Source: a bacterium
Lineage (GTDB): Bacteria; Pseudomonadota; Gammaproteobacteria; Berkiellales; Berkiellaceae
Assembly (NCBI GenBank): GCA_009927065.1
Contig: RFNU01000122.1
Location: forward strand, 1 to 24,415
Direction: 5' to 3'
Length of the DNA stretch: 24,415 bases
Numbering within the stretch: position 1 is the first letter of the stretch; each line of letters opens with the position of its first letter. Under the pieces are notes generated by a model. The model searched no databases. It was not told where the DNA came from and saw only the letters and a list, made by a program, of their open reading frames with translations. This document shows, piece after piece, positions 6,738 to 15,700 of this stretch. Position numbers and translations under genes: made by a program.

Positions 6738-7568
6738 TTACACTTTTTTAGCTAAATGGCGTGAACGAACAACCATCGAATTATTCTTATTACGACGGGT
6801 GCGTGTACCTTTTGGTAATCCTTTTGGTGAGCAAGATGGGCGTCCACCTGAAGTACGACCTTCCCCTCCTCCTAATGGATGATCTACCGGGTTCATCGCG
6901 ACACCACGTACCGTTGGTCTAATACCAAGGCGACGTTTACGTCCAGCAGTACCTGTCATGCATAAGTTATGATCAGAATTGCATATTTCACCAATAACAG
7001 CGCGACAATCTAAACGAACTTTTCTCATTTCACCACTACGTAAACGGAGAACAGCATATTGGCCTTCTTTAGCCATTAACTGCGCAGAAGCGCCCGCTGA
7101 ACGAACCATTTGAGCACCACGACCAGGCTTAAGTTCGACTAAACAAATAACAGAACCCACAGGAATAGAACGAATTGGCAAGCAATTTCCATCTTTAATT
7201 GGAGCATCTGGACCTGAAAGAAGCTCGGCACCAACAGTCATTTTGGAAGTAGCAATGATATAAGCACGCACACCATCTGAATAACATAAAAGAGCAATAT
7301 TAGCCGTACGGTTAGGATCATACTCAATACGCTCTACTTTTGCAGGAATACCATCACGTAAACGTTTAAAATCGATAATACGATATAATCTTTTTACACC
7401 ACCGCCACGATGACGCACAGTAATGTGTCCATTATTGTTACGACCACCAGTAGACGGCTTTGGCTTCACAAGACTTTTTAGTGGTTTGCCTTTATGCAAA
7501 TTAGCATAATCTTGAACAACCATGCCACGGCGACCACTAGTATAGGGTTTGCAATAAATTAATCCCAT
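6738..7568 (-). CDS. rplB: 50S ribosomal protein L2
   Basis: L2 is one of the largest and most conserved 50S proteins, needed for subunit joining and for peptidyl transferase activity. The product has 276 residues (273 in E. coli). [29 protein letters not shown] (about 41-69), [14 protein letters not shown] (about 81-94) and [15 protein letters not shown] (about 217-231) are canonical. His230, equal to the universally conserved His of the family, is kept, but the second His of the usual HPHGGG motif is Leu232 here (codon TTA). AAGGTG lies 5 bases before the ATG. Confidence 0.98.
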   Translation of the reverse strand: MGLIYCKPYTSGRRGMVVQDYANLHKGKPLKSLVKPKPSTGGRNNNGHITVRHRGGGVKRLYRIIDFKRLRDGIPAKVERIEYDPNRTANIALLCYSDGVRAYIIATSKMTVGAELLSGPDAPIKDGNCLPIRSIPVGSVICLVELKPGRGAQMVRSAGASAQLMAKEGQYAVLRLRSGEMRKVRLDCRAVIGEICNSDHNLCMTGTAGRKRRLGIRPTVRGVAMNPVDHPLGGGEGRTSGGRPSCSPKGLPKGTRTRRNKNNSMVVRSRHLAKKV

Positions 7569-7577
7569 AACGACACC

Positions 7578-7868
7578 TTACTTATCAAGATTTTCTAGTA
7601 AAATCTCATGACCTGGTACAACTTTGACATAAGCTTTTTTCATGTGCTTATGTGAAGTTGCTTTACGGCCAGGATGACGCACGGTAATCTTGGCAATACA
7701 GGTATGAACGCTTTCAACAGTAACATTAAATAATGCTTCAACAGCTGCTTTAACAGTTTTTTTAGTTGCTGCAGTCTCTACTTCAAACGCATAAGTGCGA
7801 TCTAACATTGTTGTTTTTTCTGTCACTATAAGTTTTTTGAGAACCTTTCTTTGATGTACATTCATCAT
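7578..7868 (-). CDS. rplW: 50S ribosomal protein L23
   Basis: L23 sits at the tunnel exit and is the docking site for trigger factor and SRP. The product has 96 residues (100 in E. coli). The core VLKKLIVTEKTTMLD.TYAFEVETAATKKTVKAAVEALFNVTVESVHT (about 9-55) is typical. The two first codons are both ATG; the first overlaps the rplD stop by four bases (ATGA), and either could be used, so the protein may be 95 or 96 residues. GGAG precedes them by about 9 bases, inside the end of rplD. Confidence 0.96.
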   Translation of the reverse strand: MMNVHQRKVLKKLIVTEKTTMLDRTYAFEVETAATKKTVKAAVEALFNVTVESVHTCIAKITVRHPGRKATSHKHMKKAYVKVVPGHEILLENLDK

Positions 7869-8512
7869 GCAAAAATCTCCTCTATAGTTTTTAAGGCTTC
7901 AGGATGAATGACAACAACCTGATGTTTGAGCAATAACACAGGATTGAGTTCATCTGGAGTGATCACTGTGACATTTGGTAAGTTACGCGCTGATAAAAAC
8001 AATGATTCATGAAAGTCATCAGCAATAATTAATGCATTTTGCGCTAAATTATGTTGAGCAAACCAATTAACCATGTTTTTAGTTTTATAATCAGCAACAT
8101 CAACTTGACCTATAAATAAACGGCTATGCTCTCTTAGTCCTGAAAGGATAGAGCAAATGGCGCTTCTGTACATTTTCTTGTTGACTTTCTGATGATAATT
8201 TGGTTTTGAAGAACCAAAAGTCATACCGCCGCCAACAAAAATAGGACTACGAATAGAGCCTACGCGTGCGCGACCAGATCCTTTTTGAGGACGTGGTTTA
8301 CGACCACCACCAGAAACATCACTTCTGCTCTTTTTTAAGGAAGAACGAGCAGATGTATCTGAAAAACGATAGCTTTGTGCACGTTGGTTTGCTAAATAGG
8401 CTGTAACAACCTGATGAACAAGGGCACTGTTAACTTCGCGGCCAAATACTAGATCTGAAGCATCTACAGTCTGGCGACCTTGATCATTTTGTAAAATCGA
8501 TTCTAGTTTCAT
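7865..8512 (-). CDS. rplD: 50S ribosomal protein L4
   Basis: L4 has a long loop reaching the exit tunnel and in E. coli also represses the S10 operon. I choose the ATG at 8510-8512 (MKLESILQND..., 215 residues; 201 in E. coli). The in-frame GTG at 8521 overlaps the AAGGTG ribosome binding site that serves this ATG. FGREVNSALVHQVVTAYLANQR is the typical start. The extended loop is at about 65-100 (GGGRKPRPQKGSGRARVGSIRSPIFVGGG). About ten extra residues lie just before the loop (around 45-62). Later motifs are KVNKKMYRSAICSILS and ARNLPNVTVITPDELN. Confidence 0.96.
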   Translation of the reverse strand: MKLESILQNDQGRQTVDASDLVFGREVNSALVHQVVTAYLANQRAQSYRFSDTSARSSLKKSRSDVSGGGRKPRPQKGSGRARVGSIRSPIFVGGGMTFGSSKPNYHQKVNKKMYRSAICSILSGLREHSRLFIGQVDVADYKTKNMVNWFAQHNLAQNALIIADDFHESLFLSARNLPNVTVITPDELNPVLLLKHQVVVIHPEALKTIEEIFA

Positions 8513-8522
8513 CGGATACACC

Positions 8523-9188
8523 TTACACTACTTCGCTAGATTTAACTGCAGGTTTTACAATAACGTAACCACCTGGAGCACCTGGAACTGCACCCTCTAC
8601 TAGGATGTAATTTTTTTCCACATTCACCTCAAGAACATTAAGGCTCTGAACAGTAACTTGTTCATGACCCATATGTCCTGCCATTTTTTTACCTTTAAAA
8701 ACTCGCCCTGGAGACTGGTTTTGACCTGTGGAACCATGAACACGATGTGAAACGGAGTTACCGTGAGAAGCAAATTGCCCACCAAAATTGTGGCGCTTCA
8801 TTGAACCTGCAAAACCTTTACCTTTTGAAACTCCTGTTACGTCAACCTTGAGAGTTGATGAGAACAAGGAACAATTAATTTCTTGACCTAAGGAAAAATC
8901 ATCAACAGAACTCATTCTGAATTCTTTTAAAATCGCTCCAAACGGTGCTTTGGCACTAGAATCTACCAATGCTTTTTTATAATGCCCTTTAAGAGCAGCT
9001 GTAACACGTTGCGGCTTCTTAGAACCTGTTGTTAATTGAACGGCATTATATCCATCATGTGTAACTGTTTTTAATTGTGTTACATAATTTGGATCAATTT
9101 TTAAAACCGTTACCATTTTCTGGCCATCTTTAAAAATCGAGGTAGCCCCGACTTTCACGGCTATTAAGCCGAGTGAATACTTACTCAT
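8523..9188 (-). CDS. rplC: 50S ribosomal protein L3
   Basis: L3 starts 50S assembly and reaches toward the peptidyl transferase centre. The product has 221 residues (209 in E. coli). The N-terminal motif LGLIAVKVGATSIF stands where many L3 have GLiGrKvGMTriF. The central block DVTGVSKGKGFAGSMKRHNFGG (about 116-137) and GNSVSHRVHGSTGQNQSPGRVFKGKKMAGHMG are canonical. Gln156 in GQNQ corresponds to the glutamine methylated by PrmB in E. coli. The ATG has AGGTG 7 bases upstream. Confidence 0.98.
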   Translation of the reverse strand: MSKYSLGLIAVKVGATSIFKDGQKMVTVLKIDPNYVTQLKTVTHDGYNAVQLTTGSKKPQRVTAALKGHYKKALVDSSAKAPFGAILKEFRMSSVDDFSLGQEINCSLFSSTLKVDVTGVSKGKGFAGSMKRHNFGGQFASHGNSVSHRVHGSTGQNQSPGRVFKGKKMAGHMGHEQVTVQSLNVLEVNVEKNYILVEGAVPGAPGGYVIVKPAVKSSEVV

Positions 9189-9196
9189 TTTAGCAC

Positions 9197-9502
9197 CTAC
9201 TTAATATAAACTTGTACACCAGCTGCTAAATCTAAACGCATAAGTGCATCAATCGTTTTATCAGATGGTTGGACAATAATAATTACACGTGAGTGTGTGC
9301 GTTGTTCATATTGTTCCCTTGCGTCTTTATTGACATGAGGCGAAATAAGAACTGTATAACGCTCTATCCTTGTTGGCAACGGAACTGGGCCACGAACATG
9401 TGCACCTGTACGACGAGCTGTTTCAACGATTTCTTTAGCAGAACGATCAATCAATGAATGATCGTAAGACTTTAAAGTAATAACTATTTGTTGGTCTTTC
9501 AT
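9197..9502 (-). CDS. rpsJ: 30S ribosomal protein S10
   Basis: S10 is a 30S head protein and, as NusE, joins NusB in antitermination and binds NusG to couple ribosome and RNA polymerase. The product has 101 residues (103 in E. coli). [65 protein letters not shown] is canonical. It begins only 18 bases after fusA, with AGGGG about 9 bases before the ATG. There is no tuf gene and no room for a separate promoter or the usual S10 leader. Confidence 0.98.
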   Translation of the reverse strand: MKDQQIVITLKSYDHSLIDRSAKEIVETARRTGAHVRGPVPLPTRIERYTVLISPHVNKDAREQYEQRTHSRVIIIVQPSDKTIDALMRLDLAAGVQVYIK

Positions 9503-9520
9503 GGATAAACCCCTAGAACA

Positions 9521-11611
9521 CTAACCTTGTTTTTTAATTAATTGCTCAGCAACAAAAGCTGGAGCTTCGCTATATTTTTTGAACTCCATTGAGTATGTCG
9601 CTCTACCTTGAGACATGGAACGAACATCTGTAGCGTATCCAAACATTTCAGAAAGCGGCACTTCGCAACGAATTTGTTTACCAGAAGGTCCATCTTCCAT
9701 ACCCTGAATGACTCCACGACGACGATTAATATCACCAATAACATCACCCATGTATTCTTCAGGAGTAATAACTTCGACATCCATTATTGGCTCTAGAATA
9801 ACCGGCTTACAACGTTTAGCACCTTCACGGAAAGCTAAACCACCGGCAAGTTTAAAGGCCATTTCAGAAGAGTCAACATCGTGATAACTTCCATCATACA
9901 AAGTGACTTTAACATCTACGACTTGATAACCCGCAATGACTCCGTTAGCCATTTGTTCTTCAATGCCTTTATTGACAGCCGGAATATATTCCTTAGGAAT
10001 AGCACCACCCACAACACCATTGACGAACTGATAGCCTTGTCCCTGTGCAAGAGGCTCAATTTTGATCCAAACATGACCGTATTGACCACGACCACCAGAT
10101 TGACGAACAAACTTGCCTTCATGATCAACTGCTTGACGAATAGTTTCTCTGTATGCAACTTGTGGATTACCGACATTTGCTTCAACCTTAAACTCTCTTC
10201 TCAAGCGATCTACAATAATTTCCAAGTGCAGCTCGCCCATTCCTGAGATAACTGTCTGACCAGTTTCTTCATCAGTAGCAACTCTAAAAGAAGGATCTTC
10301 TTTTGCTAATCGACCTAAACCTATCGACATTTTTTCCTGATCAGCTTTAGACTTGGGTTCAATAGCAATAGAAATAACTGGCTCAGGAAAATCCATTTTT
10401 TCAAGAACGATTGGTTTATTTGAATCACAAAGAGTATCACCAGTAATAGTATTTTTTAATCCTACAACAGCGGCAATATCTCCAGCTTGAACGCTTTTAA
10501 TCTCTTCACGAGAATTAGCATGCATTTGTAAAATACGACCAAAACGCTCTGTTTTGTCTTTTAATGGATTTAAGACACTTGCTCCAGCATCTAATTTACC
10601 AGAATACACACGGAAGAATGTTAAAGAACCGACAAATGGATCATTAATAATTTTGAACGCTAATGCAGAAAATGGTTCATCAGTCATTGGTGCACGAAAT
10701 AGCTGCTCTTCACCGTCCAGATCTGTTCCTTTCACAGGTCCAATATCAAGTGGGGATGGCAAATAATAAATAACAGCATCCAATACAGCTTGGACCCCTT
10801 TATTTTTAAAGGCAGAACCACAGCAAACTGGAATAATTTCGGCTTTAATCGTGCGTTCACGAATCGCTGTACGAATTTGTTCTTCTGATAAATCGCCTTG
10901 TTCAAGATAATGATTCATTAAATCTTCATTCGATTCCGCTGCAGCTTCTAATAATTTTTCGCGATATTCTTGAGCTTTAGTCACAAGATCAGCCGGAATG
11001 TCAGAAAGATCATAAGTCATGCCCTGATTGTGCTCATGCCAAAAAATAGCTTTCATACGAATCAAATCAATAATGCCTTTAAAGTTTTCTTCAGAACCAA
11101 TTGGGATTTGTAACGCAACAGGATTTGCTTTTAGTCTACTGGTTATTTGTCCTAAAACACGAAAGAAATCGGCACCAGCTCTATCCATTTTATTAACAAA
11201 AGCCATACGTGGAACGCGGTATTTATTTGCTTGGCGCCAAACAGTTTCTGACTGTGGCTCTACACCACCAACTGCGCAAAACACAGCTACTGCGCCATCG
11301 AGAACGCGCAATGAACGTTCTACTTCAATAGTAAAGTCAACGTGACCCGGCGTGTCGATAATATTGATACGATGATCTGGAAACTGCTGATCCATACCTC
11401 TCCAATTGCAAGTGGTTGCAGCAGAAGTAATCGTAATACCACGTTCTTGCTCTTGCTCCATATAATCCATGGTTGCAGCACCGTCATGAACTTCACCAAT
11501 TTTGTGAGACTTACCTGTATAAAATAAAATACGTTCAGTCGTCGTGGTTTTTCCCGCATCAATGTGGGCCATAATCCCTATGTTTCTATACTTTTTCAAA
11601 TCAACTGCCAC
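9521..11611 (-). CDS. fusA: Elongation factor G
   Basis: EF-G is the GTPase that drives translocation of tRNAs and mRNA after peptide bond formation, and recycles ribosomes with RRF. I choose the GTG at 9 to 11 bases after AGGAG (11609-11611), giving 696 residues; an in-frame TTG two codons earlier would sit almost on the ribosome binding site. GTPase motifs are all present: G1 AHIDAGKT (15-22), G2 RGITI (57-61), G3 DTPGH (86-90) and G4 NKMD (140-143). Domains II-V follow, including GMGELHLEI, and [14 protein letters not shown] in domain IV. It is 704 residues in E. coli. No tuf gene follows, unlike the usual str operon. Confidence 0.98.
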   Translation of the reverse strand: MAVDLKKYRNIGIMAHIDAGKTTTTERILFYTGKSHKIGEVHDGAATMDYMEQEQERGITITSAATTCNWRGMDQQFPDHRINIIDTPGHVDFTIEVERSLRVLDGAVAVFCAVGGVEPQSETVWRQANKYRVPRMAFVNKMDRAGADFFRVLGQITSRLKANPVALQIPIGSEENFKGIIDLIRMKAIFWHEHNQGMTYDLSDIPADLVTKAQEYREKLLEAAAESNEDLMNHYLEQGDLSEEQIRTAIRERTIKAEIIPVCCGSAFKNKGVQAVLDAVIYYLPSPLDIGPVKGTDLDGEEQLFRAPMTDEPFSALAFKIINDPFVGSLTFFRVYSGKLDAGASVLNPLKDKTERFGRILQMHANSREEIKSVQAGDIAAVVGLKNTITGDTLCDSNKPIVLEKMDFPEPVISIAIEPKSKADQEKMSIGLGRLAKEDPSFRVATDEETGQTVISGMGELHLEIIVDRLRREFKVEANVGNPQVAYRETIRQAVDHEGKFVRQSGGRGQYGHVWIKIEPLAQGQGYQFVNGVVGGAIPKEYIPAVNKGIEEQMANGVIAGYQVVDVKVTLYDGSYHDVDSSEMAFKLAGGLAFREGAKRCKPVILEPIMDVEVITPEEYMGDVIGDINRRRGVIQGMEDGPSGKQIRCEVPLSEMFGYATDVRSMSQGRATYSMEFKKYSEAPAFVAEQLIKKQG

Positions 11612-11625
11612 AGTCAAACTCCTAA

Positions 11626-12123
11626 TTACCAGCGATAATGAGCAAAAGCTCTGTTTGCTTCAGCCATACGGTGAGTATCATCTTTCTTTTTGATAGCACC
11701 GCCACGACCTTTGCCACCACCTTCACGATCTTCAGCATCGATGAATTCTGCGGTTAGCTTTTCAATCATGCTTTTACCTGGGCGTTTACGAGCAGATTCT
11801 AAAATCCAGCGCATAGCTAACGCTTTGGCGCGATCACGATCAACTTCAATAGGAACCTGATAAGTAGCGCCGCCAACACGACGTGATTTCACTTCGATAT
11901 CGGGCATAACATTCATTAAAGCTTTGTGAAAAACTTTTAACGAATCAATATCTGACAAATGAAATTTAGCAGCAATCATGTCAATTGAGCTATAAAAAAT
12001 ATTTCTTGCAACGTCTTTTTTACCGTCATACATTATATGATTGATAAATAGTGTCACATCTACATCATTAAAACGCTGATCTGGTAATGTAATGCGTTTT
12101 TGAGCTTCGCGTCTTCTAGCCAT
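11626..12123 (-). CDS. rpsG: 30S ribosomal protein S7 (with Gly-rich insertion)
   Basis: S7 starts assembly of the 30S head and lines the E site; in E. coli it is also the translational repressor of the str operon. The product has 165 residues. [10 protein letters not shown] opens it, followed by [16 protein letters not shown] (about 79-94), RALAMRW-type [19 protein letters not shown], and the C-terminal [15 protein letters not shown]. Around residues 131-143 ([13 protein letters not shown]) there are about six more residues than in E. coli, mostly glycine. The ATG has AAGGGA upstream at a long spacing. The gap from rpsL is only 15 bases. Confidence 0.97.
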   Translation of the reverse strand: MARRREAQKRITLPDQRFNDVDVTLFINHIMYDGKKDVARNIFYSSIDMIAAKFHLSDIDSLKVFHKALMNVMPDIEVKSRRVGGATYQVPIEVDRDRAKALAMRWILESARKRPGKSMIEKLTAEFIDAEDREGGGKGRGGAIKKKDDTHRMAEANRAFAHYRW

Positions 12124-12138
12124 AATTTATTGATTCCC

Positions 12139-12528
12139 TTATGCAGCTTTAGCTTTTTCTTTAGGGCGTTTTGCGCCATATTTGGAACGACCTTGACGAC
12201 GTTTATCAACGCCTGATGTGTCTAATGCTCCACGGACAACGTGATAACGCACACCTGGCAAATCTTTTACACGACCACCACGAATAAGAACAACAGAGTG
12301 CTCTTGAAGGTTATGGCCTTCACCACCGATATATGCAGTTACTTCAACGCCATTAGTTAAGCGAACACGACACACTTTACGCAGTGCTGAGTTAGGCTTT
12401 TTAGGAGCAGTTGTATACACACGAACGCATACTCCTCTCTTAAAAGGACTTGATTGCAATGCAGGACTCTTTGACTTATACACCCGCTTTTTACGGCAGT
12501 TGCGTAAGAGCTGATTAGTTGTTGGCAT
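12139..12528 (-). CDS. rpsL: 30S ribosomal protein S12
   Basis: S12 sits in the decoding centre and controls accuracy; it is the classic site of streptomycin resistance. The product has 129 residues (124 in E. coli). [19 protein letters not shown] has Lys43 and Lys44, and [15 protein letters not shown] has Lys88, Asp89 and Pro91; these are all the wild-type, drug-sensitive residues. Asp89 is the residue methylthiolated by RimO in E. coli. A short lysine/alanine tail (KEKAKAA) ends the protein. The ATG has GGGGA about 9 bases upstream; it is the first gene of the str group. Confidence 0.98.
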   Translation of the reverse strand: MPTTNQLLRNCRKKRVYKSKSPALQSSPFKRGVCVRVYTTAPKKPNSALRKVCRVRLTNGVEVTAYIGGEGHNLQEHSVVLIRGGRVKDLPGVRYHVVRGALDTSGVDKRRQGRSKYGAKRPKEKAKAA

Positions 12529-12565
12529 ATTTAGTTTTCCCCAAAAATAGACAAAGCAAAGCCAT
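12515..12565 (-). other. Possible 16-codon leader ORF overlapping the rpsL start
   Basis: An ATG at 12563-12565 opens a 16-codon frame ([16 protein letters not shown]) that ends with TAA 14 bases inside rpsL, in another frame. It begins inside the inverted repeat at 12559-12574 and has GGAG 13 bases upstream, a rather long spacing. It could couple translation into rpsL or be chance; nothing in the sequence proves it is translated. Confidence 0.2.
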
Positions 12566-12574
12566 GGATGGCTT
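12559..12574. repeat. 7-bp inverted repeat just upstream of rpsL
   Basis: AAGCCAT and ATGGCTT are perfect complements around a 2-base centre, 31 bases before the rpsL start codon. The adjacent palindrome CGTTAA..TTAACG at 12582-12595 lies further upstream. Together they could fold in the rpsL leader RNA. Confidence 0.5.
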
Positions 12575-12597
12575 CACTCTCCGTTAAAATTAACGAA

Positions 12598-12618
12598 AGA
12601 CTGCAACGACGGCAGTCT
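12598..12618 (-). terminator. Candidate terminator or leader hairpin after rpoC
   Basis: AGACTGC and GCAGTCT form a perfect 7-bp stem with a 7-base loop in the minus-strand RNA. The following bases (TTCGTTAATTTT) are only partly T, so as an intrinsic terminator it is weak. It could end the rpoBC transcript, or act as a leader structure if transcription starts at the TATAAT upstream of it. Confidence 0.4.
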
Positions 12619-12629
12619 ATTGTTCAAGG

Positions 12630-12641
12630 CCTAGGCCTAGG
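12630..12641. repeat. CCTAGG tandem palindrome
   Basis: CCTAGGCCTAGG is two copies of the CCTAGG palindrome in a row and is self-complementary over all 12 bases. It is flanked on the plus-strand side by a run of six T. It could be a protein-binding site, but no regulator is identifiable from sequence. Confidence 0.5.
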
Positions 12642-12646
12642 AATTT

Positions 12647-12715
12647 TTTCAAACTTTCTCAGATTCTAACAGATTATATGGAATTGATCTATAGGAATGC
12701 CGTAAAAGTTTGAAA
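12647..12715. repeat. 11-bp inverted repeat flanking the putative rpsL promoter boxes
   Basis: Arms TTTCAAACTTT (12647-12657) and AAAGTTTGAAA (12705-12715) are perfect complements separated by 47 bases; the TATAAT and TAGAAT boxes lie between them. The arms are AT-rich. They could pair in read-through RNA from rpoC, or be two copies of an operator. Confidence 0.6.
12673..12678 (-). promoter_or_regulatory. Likely -10 box of the rpsL (str) promoter
   Basis: A perfect TATAAT lies about 50 bases after the rpoC stop codon and about 145 bases before rpsL, in the minus-strand sense. The base positions 17 bases upstream read GGCATT, which is a poor -35 box, so strength is uncertain. A second, overlapping TAGAAT lies at 12663-12668. 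A ribosomal promoter is expected here by analogy with the E. coli str operon. Confidence 0.5.
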
Positions 12716-12727
12716 GCAAATTCTTTA

Positions 12728-15700
12728 TTAAAATTGAGACTGAGAAGATTGCGCTTCATTCAGTGCATCATGTAAAGCAGATTGTGCTTGTTCTGCTGTT
12801 ATGGGCTCATTGATATGCCGGCGCAAACGCTTTTGTTTATCATGATATGCCATGCCTGTACCGGCAGGAATCAAGCGACCAACAATAACATTCTCTTTAA
12901 GACCGCGCAACTCATCTCGTTTACCAGCAATAGCTGCTTCTGTTAAAACACGTGTTGTTTCTTGGAAAGATGCTGCTGAAATAAAGGATTCTGTAGCTAA
13001 CGACGCTTTAGTAATACCCATTAATTGATGAACACCTTGAGCCACGCGTAATCCATCTTGTTGTAATTGAATATTCTTAGCCTTGAACCAACGATAATCA
13101 ATCTGCTCACTAGGTATTAATCCAGAATCGCCAACCTCAGAAACCTCGATTTTTCTCAACATCTGTTTAACGATAACTTCAATATGTTTATCTGCAATCA
13201 ATACGCCTTGCAAGCGATAAACATTTTGAATTTCGTAAATGATGTAATTAGCTAACTCATCGACACCTTTAAGTCTTAAAATATCATGCGGATTAGTTGG
13301 ACCATCTGCAATAATATCACCTACCTGAACAATTTCACCCTCAAATACGTTTAAGTTACGCCATTTAGGAATAAGCTCTTCATGAACATGCTGGCCATCT
13401 TGTGATGTAATAATGATACGTCGCTTACCTTTCGTTTCTTTACCAAACGAGACAAAGCCAGAGATTTCTGCAAGAATTGACGGATCTTTTGGTCGGCGCG
13501 CTTCAAATAAATCAGCAACTCTAGGTAGACCGCCTGTAATGTCACGCGCTTTAGATGCCTCTTGAGGAATACGTCCAATAACATCTCCAATTTGGACGGG
13601 CTGGCCATCATCATAATTGATAATCGTCCCTTTTGGTAAAAAGTATTGAGCAGGAATTTTTGATCCTGGAATCATCACTTCATGACCTTCTTGATTAACC
13701 AAACGAATCAGCGGACGAAGCTCATATGTTGTTCCTTTAGCAGATGACTCACCAACAACAATACTGGTTAATCCAGTAATTTCATCAGTTTGCTTGGACA
13801 TTGTGATACCATCAACTAAATCATGGAATTTAACACAACCAGACACCTCTGAAATAATCGGATACGTATGGGCATCCCATTGAGCTAAAAGCTGACCTGC
13901 TTGAACAATAGCATGATCTGCAACATCAATCACAGCACCGTAAGGTAATTTATGACGCTCACGCTCAACGCCCATATCGTCATGAAGCACAATTTCACCA
14001 GAACGTCCTGTAACAACAATCTTATTATCCCGATTAAGGACAGATTTCAAGTTATTAAAGCGAACAGTCCCATTACGTTTAGTTCTAACTTCATTATCAA
14101 TAGCGCCGCGTGATACCGCTCCTCCAATATGGAATGTCCTCATGGTTAATTGAGTACCCGGTTCACCAATAGATTGAGCGGCAATAATACCAATCGCTTC
14201 ACCTTTGTTCACTAAATGACCGCGCGCTAAATCACGACCGTAACACATCGAGCAAACACCGAATTCTGCTTCACAAGTAATTGCAGAACGAACTCTCACT
14301 GAATCAATTCCTAAACGATCAAGGATATCACGATGGCTTTCATTAATAAGCTCACCGTGGTCTATCACAACTTCTTTGGTTTCAGGATCAATAACATCTT
14401 CAGATAAACAACGACCAAAAACTCGATCATAAAGAGTTTGGACAATATCGCCACCCTCAATACGAGGCAATACCTCTAAGCCATCCGCTGTACCGCAATC
14501 AAATTCTGCAACAACAACATCTTGTGCCACATCAACAAGACGACGAGTTAAATATCCTGAGTTTGCAGTTCTCAATGCCGTGTCAGCTGCTCCTTTACGC
14601 GCACCATGTGTCGAAATAAAGTATTCAAGAACGTTCAGTCCATCACGAAAGTTTGCTGTAATAGGCGTTTCAATTGTTGATCCGTCTGGACGTCCCATCA
14701 ATCCACGCATACCTGCTAATTGACGAATTTGAGCTTGAGATCCCCTTGCGCCTGAATGAGCCATCATATAAATAGAATTAAAGGAATCTTGTTGCTTAAC
14801 ATTACCATCATGATCAACATATGTTTCCGAAGAAATAAGCTTCATCATCTCTTTTGTGACTTCGTCATTCGCTTTATGCCAGATATCAATCACTTTATTA
14901 TAACGCTCACCGCTAGTTAAAAGCCCTGAAGAATATTGTTCTTCAATTTCTTTAACTTCAGATTCAGCTTGTTTTAAGATTGCTGTTTTTTCTTCGGGTA
15001 CAAGAATATCATTGACACCAATCGATATCCCCGAAAGAGTTGCGTACCTAAAACCAGTATACATCAGCTGATCGGCAAGAATAACTGTATCTTTAAGGCC
15101 GCAAAGACGATAGCATTCTTTGATAAGATGAGAGATTTCTTTCTTGACAAATACTTTATTCACCGCATCAAAAGACATTGAATCAGGTAAAACCTGCGAT
15201 AATAGAACGCGCCCAACGGTTGTATCTACGATTCTTCCTTTATCTAATAAACGTGATAGACGCACTTTAATCGGCGCATGAAGATGTGCTACTTTAGATT
15301 GGAATGCGCGCTCAACTTCTTTTTCATCTGCAAAAATCGCACCAGCGCCTTCAGCCATAGGGTTAAGCCTTGTCATATAATACAATCCAAGAACAACGTC
15401 TTGTGAAGGGACGATGACTGGCTCACCGTTTGCTGGTGATAAAATGTTATTAGTAGACATCATCAAAATGCGAGCTTCTAATTGAGCTTCTACAGTCAAA
15501 GGCACATGCACAGCCATTTGATCGCCATCAAAATCTGCATTATAGGCAGCACAGACTAATGGATGCAGCTGAATAGCCTTACCTTCAATTAAAATAGGTT
15601 CAAACGCTTGAATACCTAAACGATGTAACGTTGGAGCACGGTTTAATAAGACAGGATGTTCACGAATCACTTCTTCAAGAATGTCCCAAACTTCAGGAAC

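Larger units (their letters stand above)
12529..12727 (-). promoter_or_regulatory. rpoC-rpsL intergenic control region (199 bases)
   Basis: This is the longest non-coding stretch in the window. In transcription order it holds an 11-bp inverted repeat flanking promoter-like boxes (arms 12705-12715 and 12647-12657), a TATAAT at 12673-12678 and a TAGAAT at 12663-12668, a CCTAGG tandem palindrome at 12630-12641, a 7-bp hairpin at 12598-12618, a palindrome at 12582-12595, and an inverted repeat at 12559-12574 close to rpsL. It probably ends the beta operon and starts the str-S10-spc transcript, as in E. coli, where rpsL has its own promoter. Confidence 0.65.

Noticed and set aside
12139..12528. 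Streptomycin resistance allele of rpsL
   Set aside because: Lys43, Lys88 and Pro91 are all the sensitive-type residues.
12630..12649. Plus-strand terminator (CCTAGGCCTAGG followed by T6)
   Set aside because: The palindrome allows only a 4-bp stem with a 4-base loop, and no plus-strand gene precedes it.
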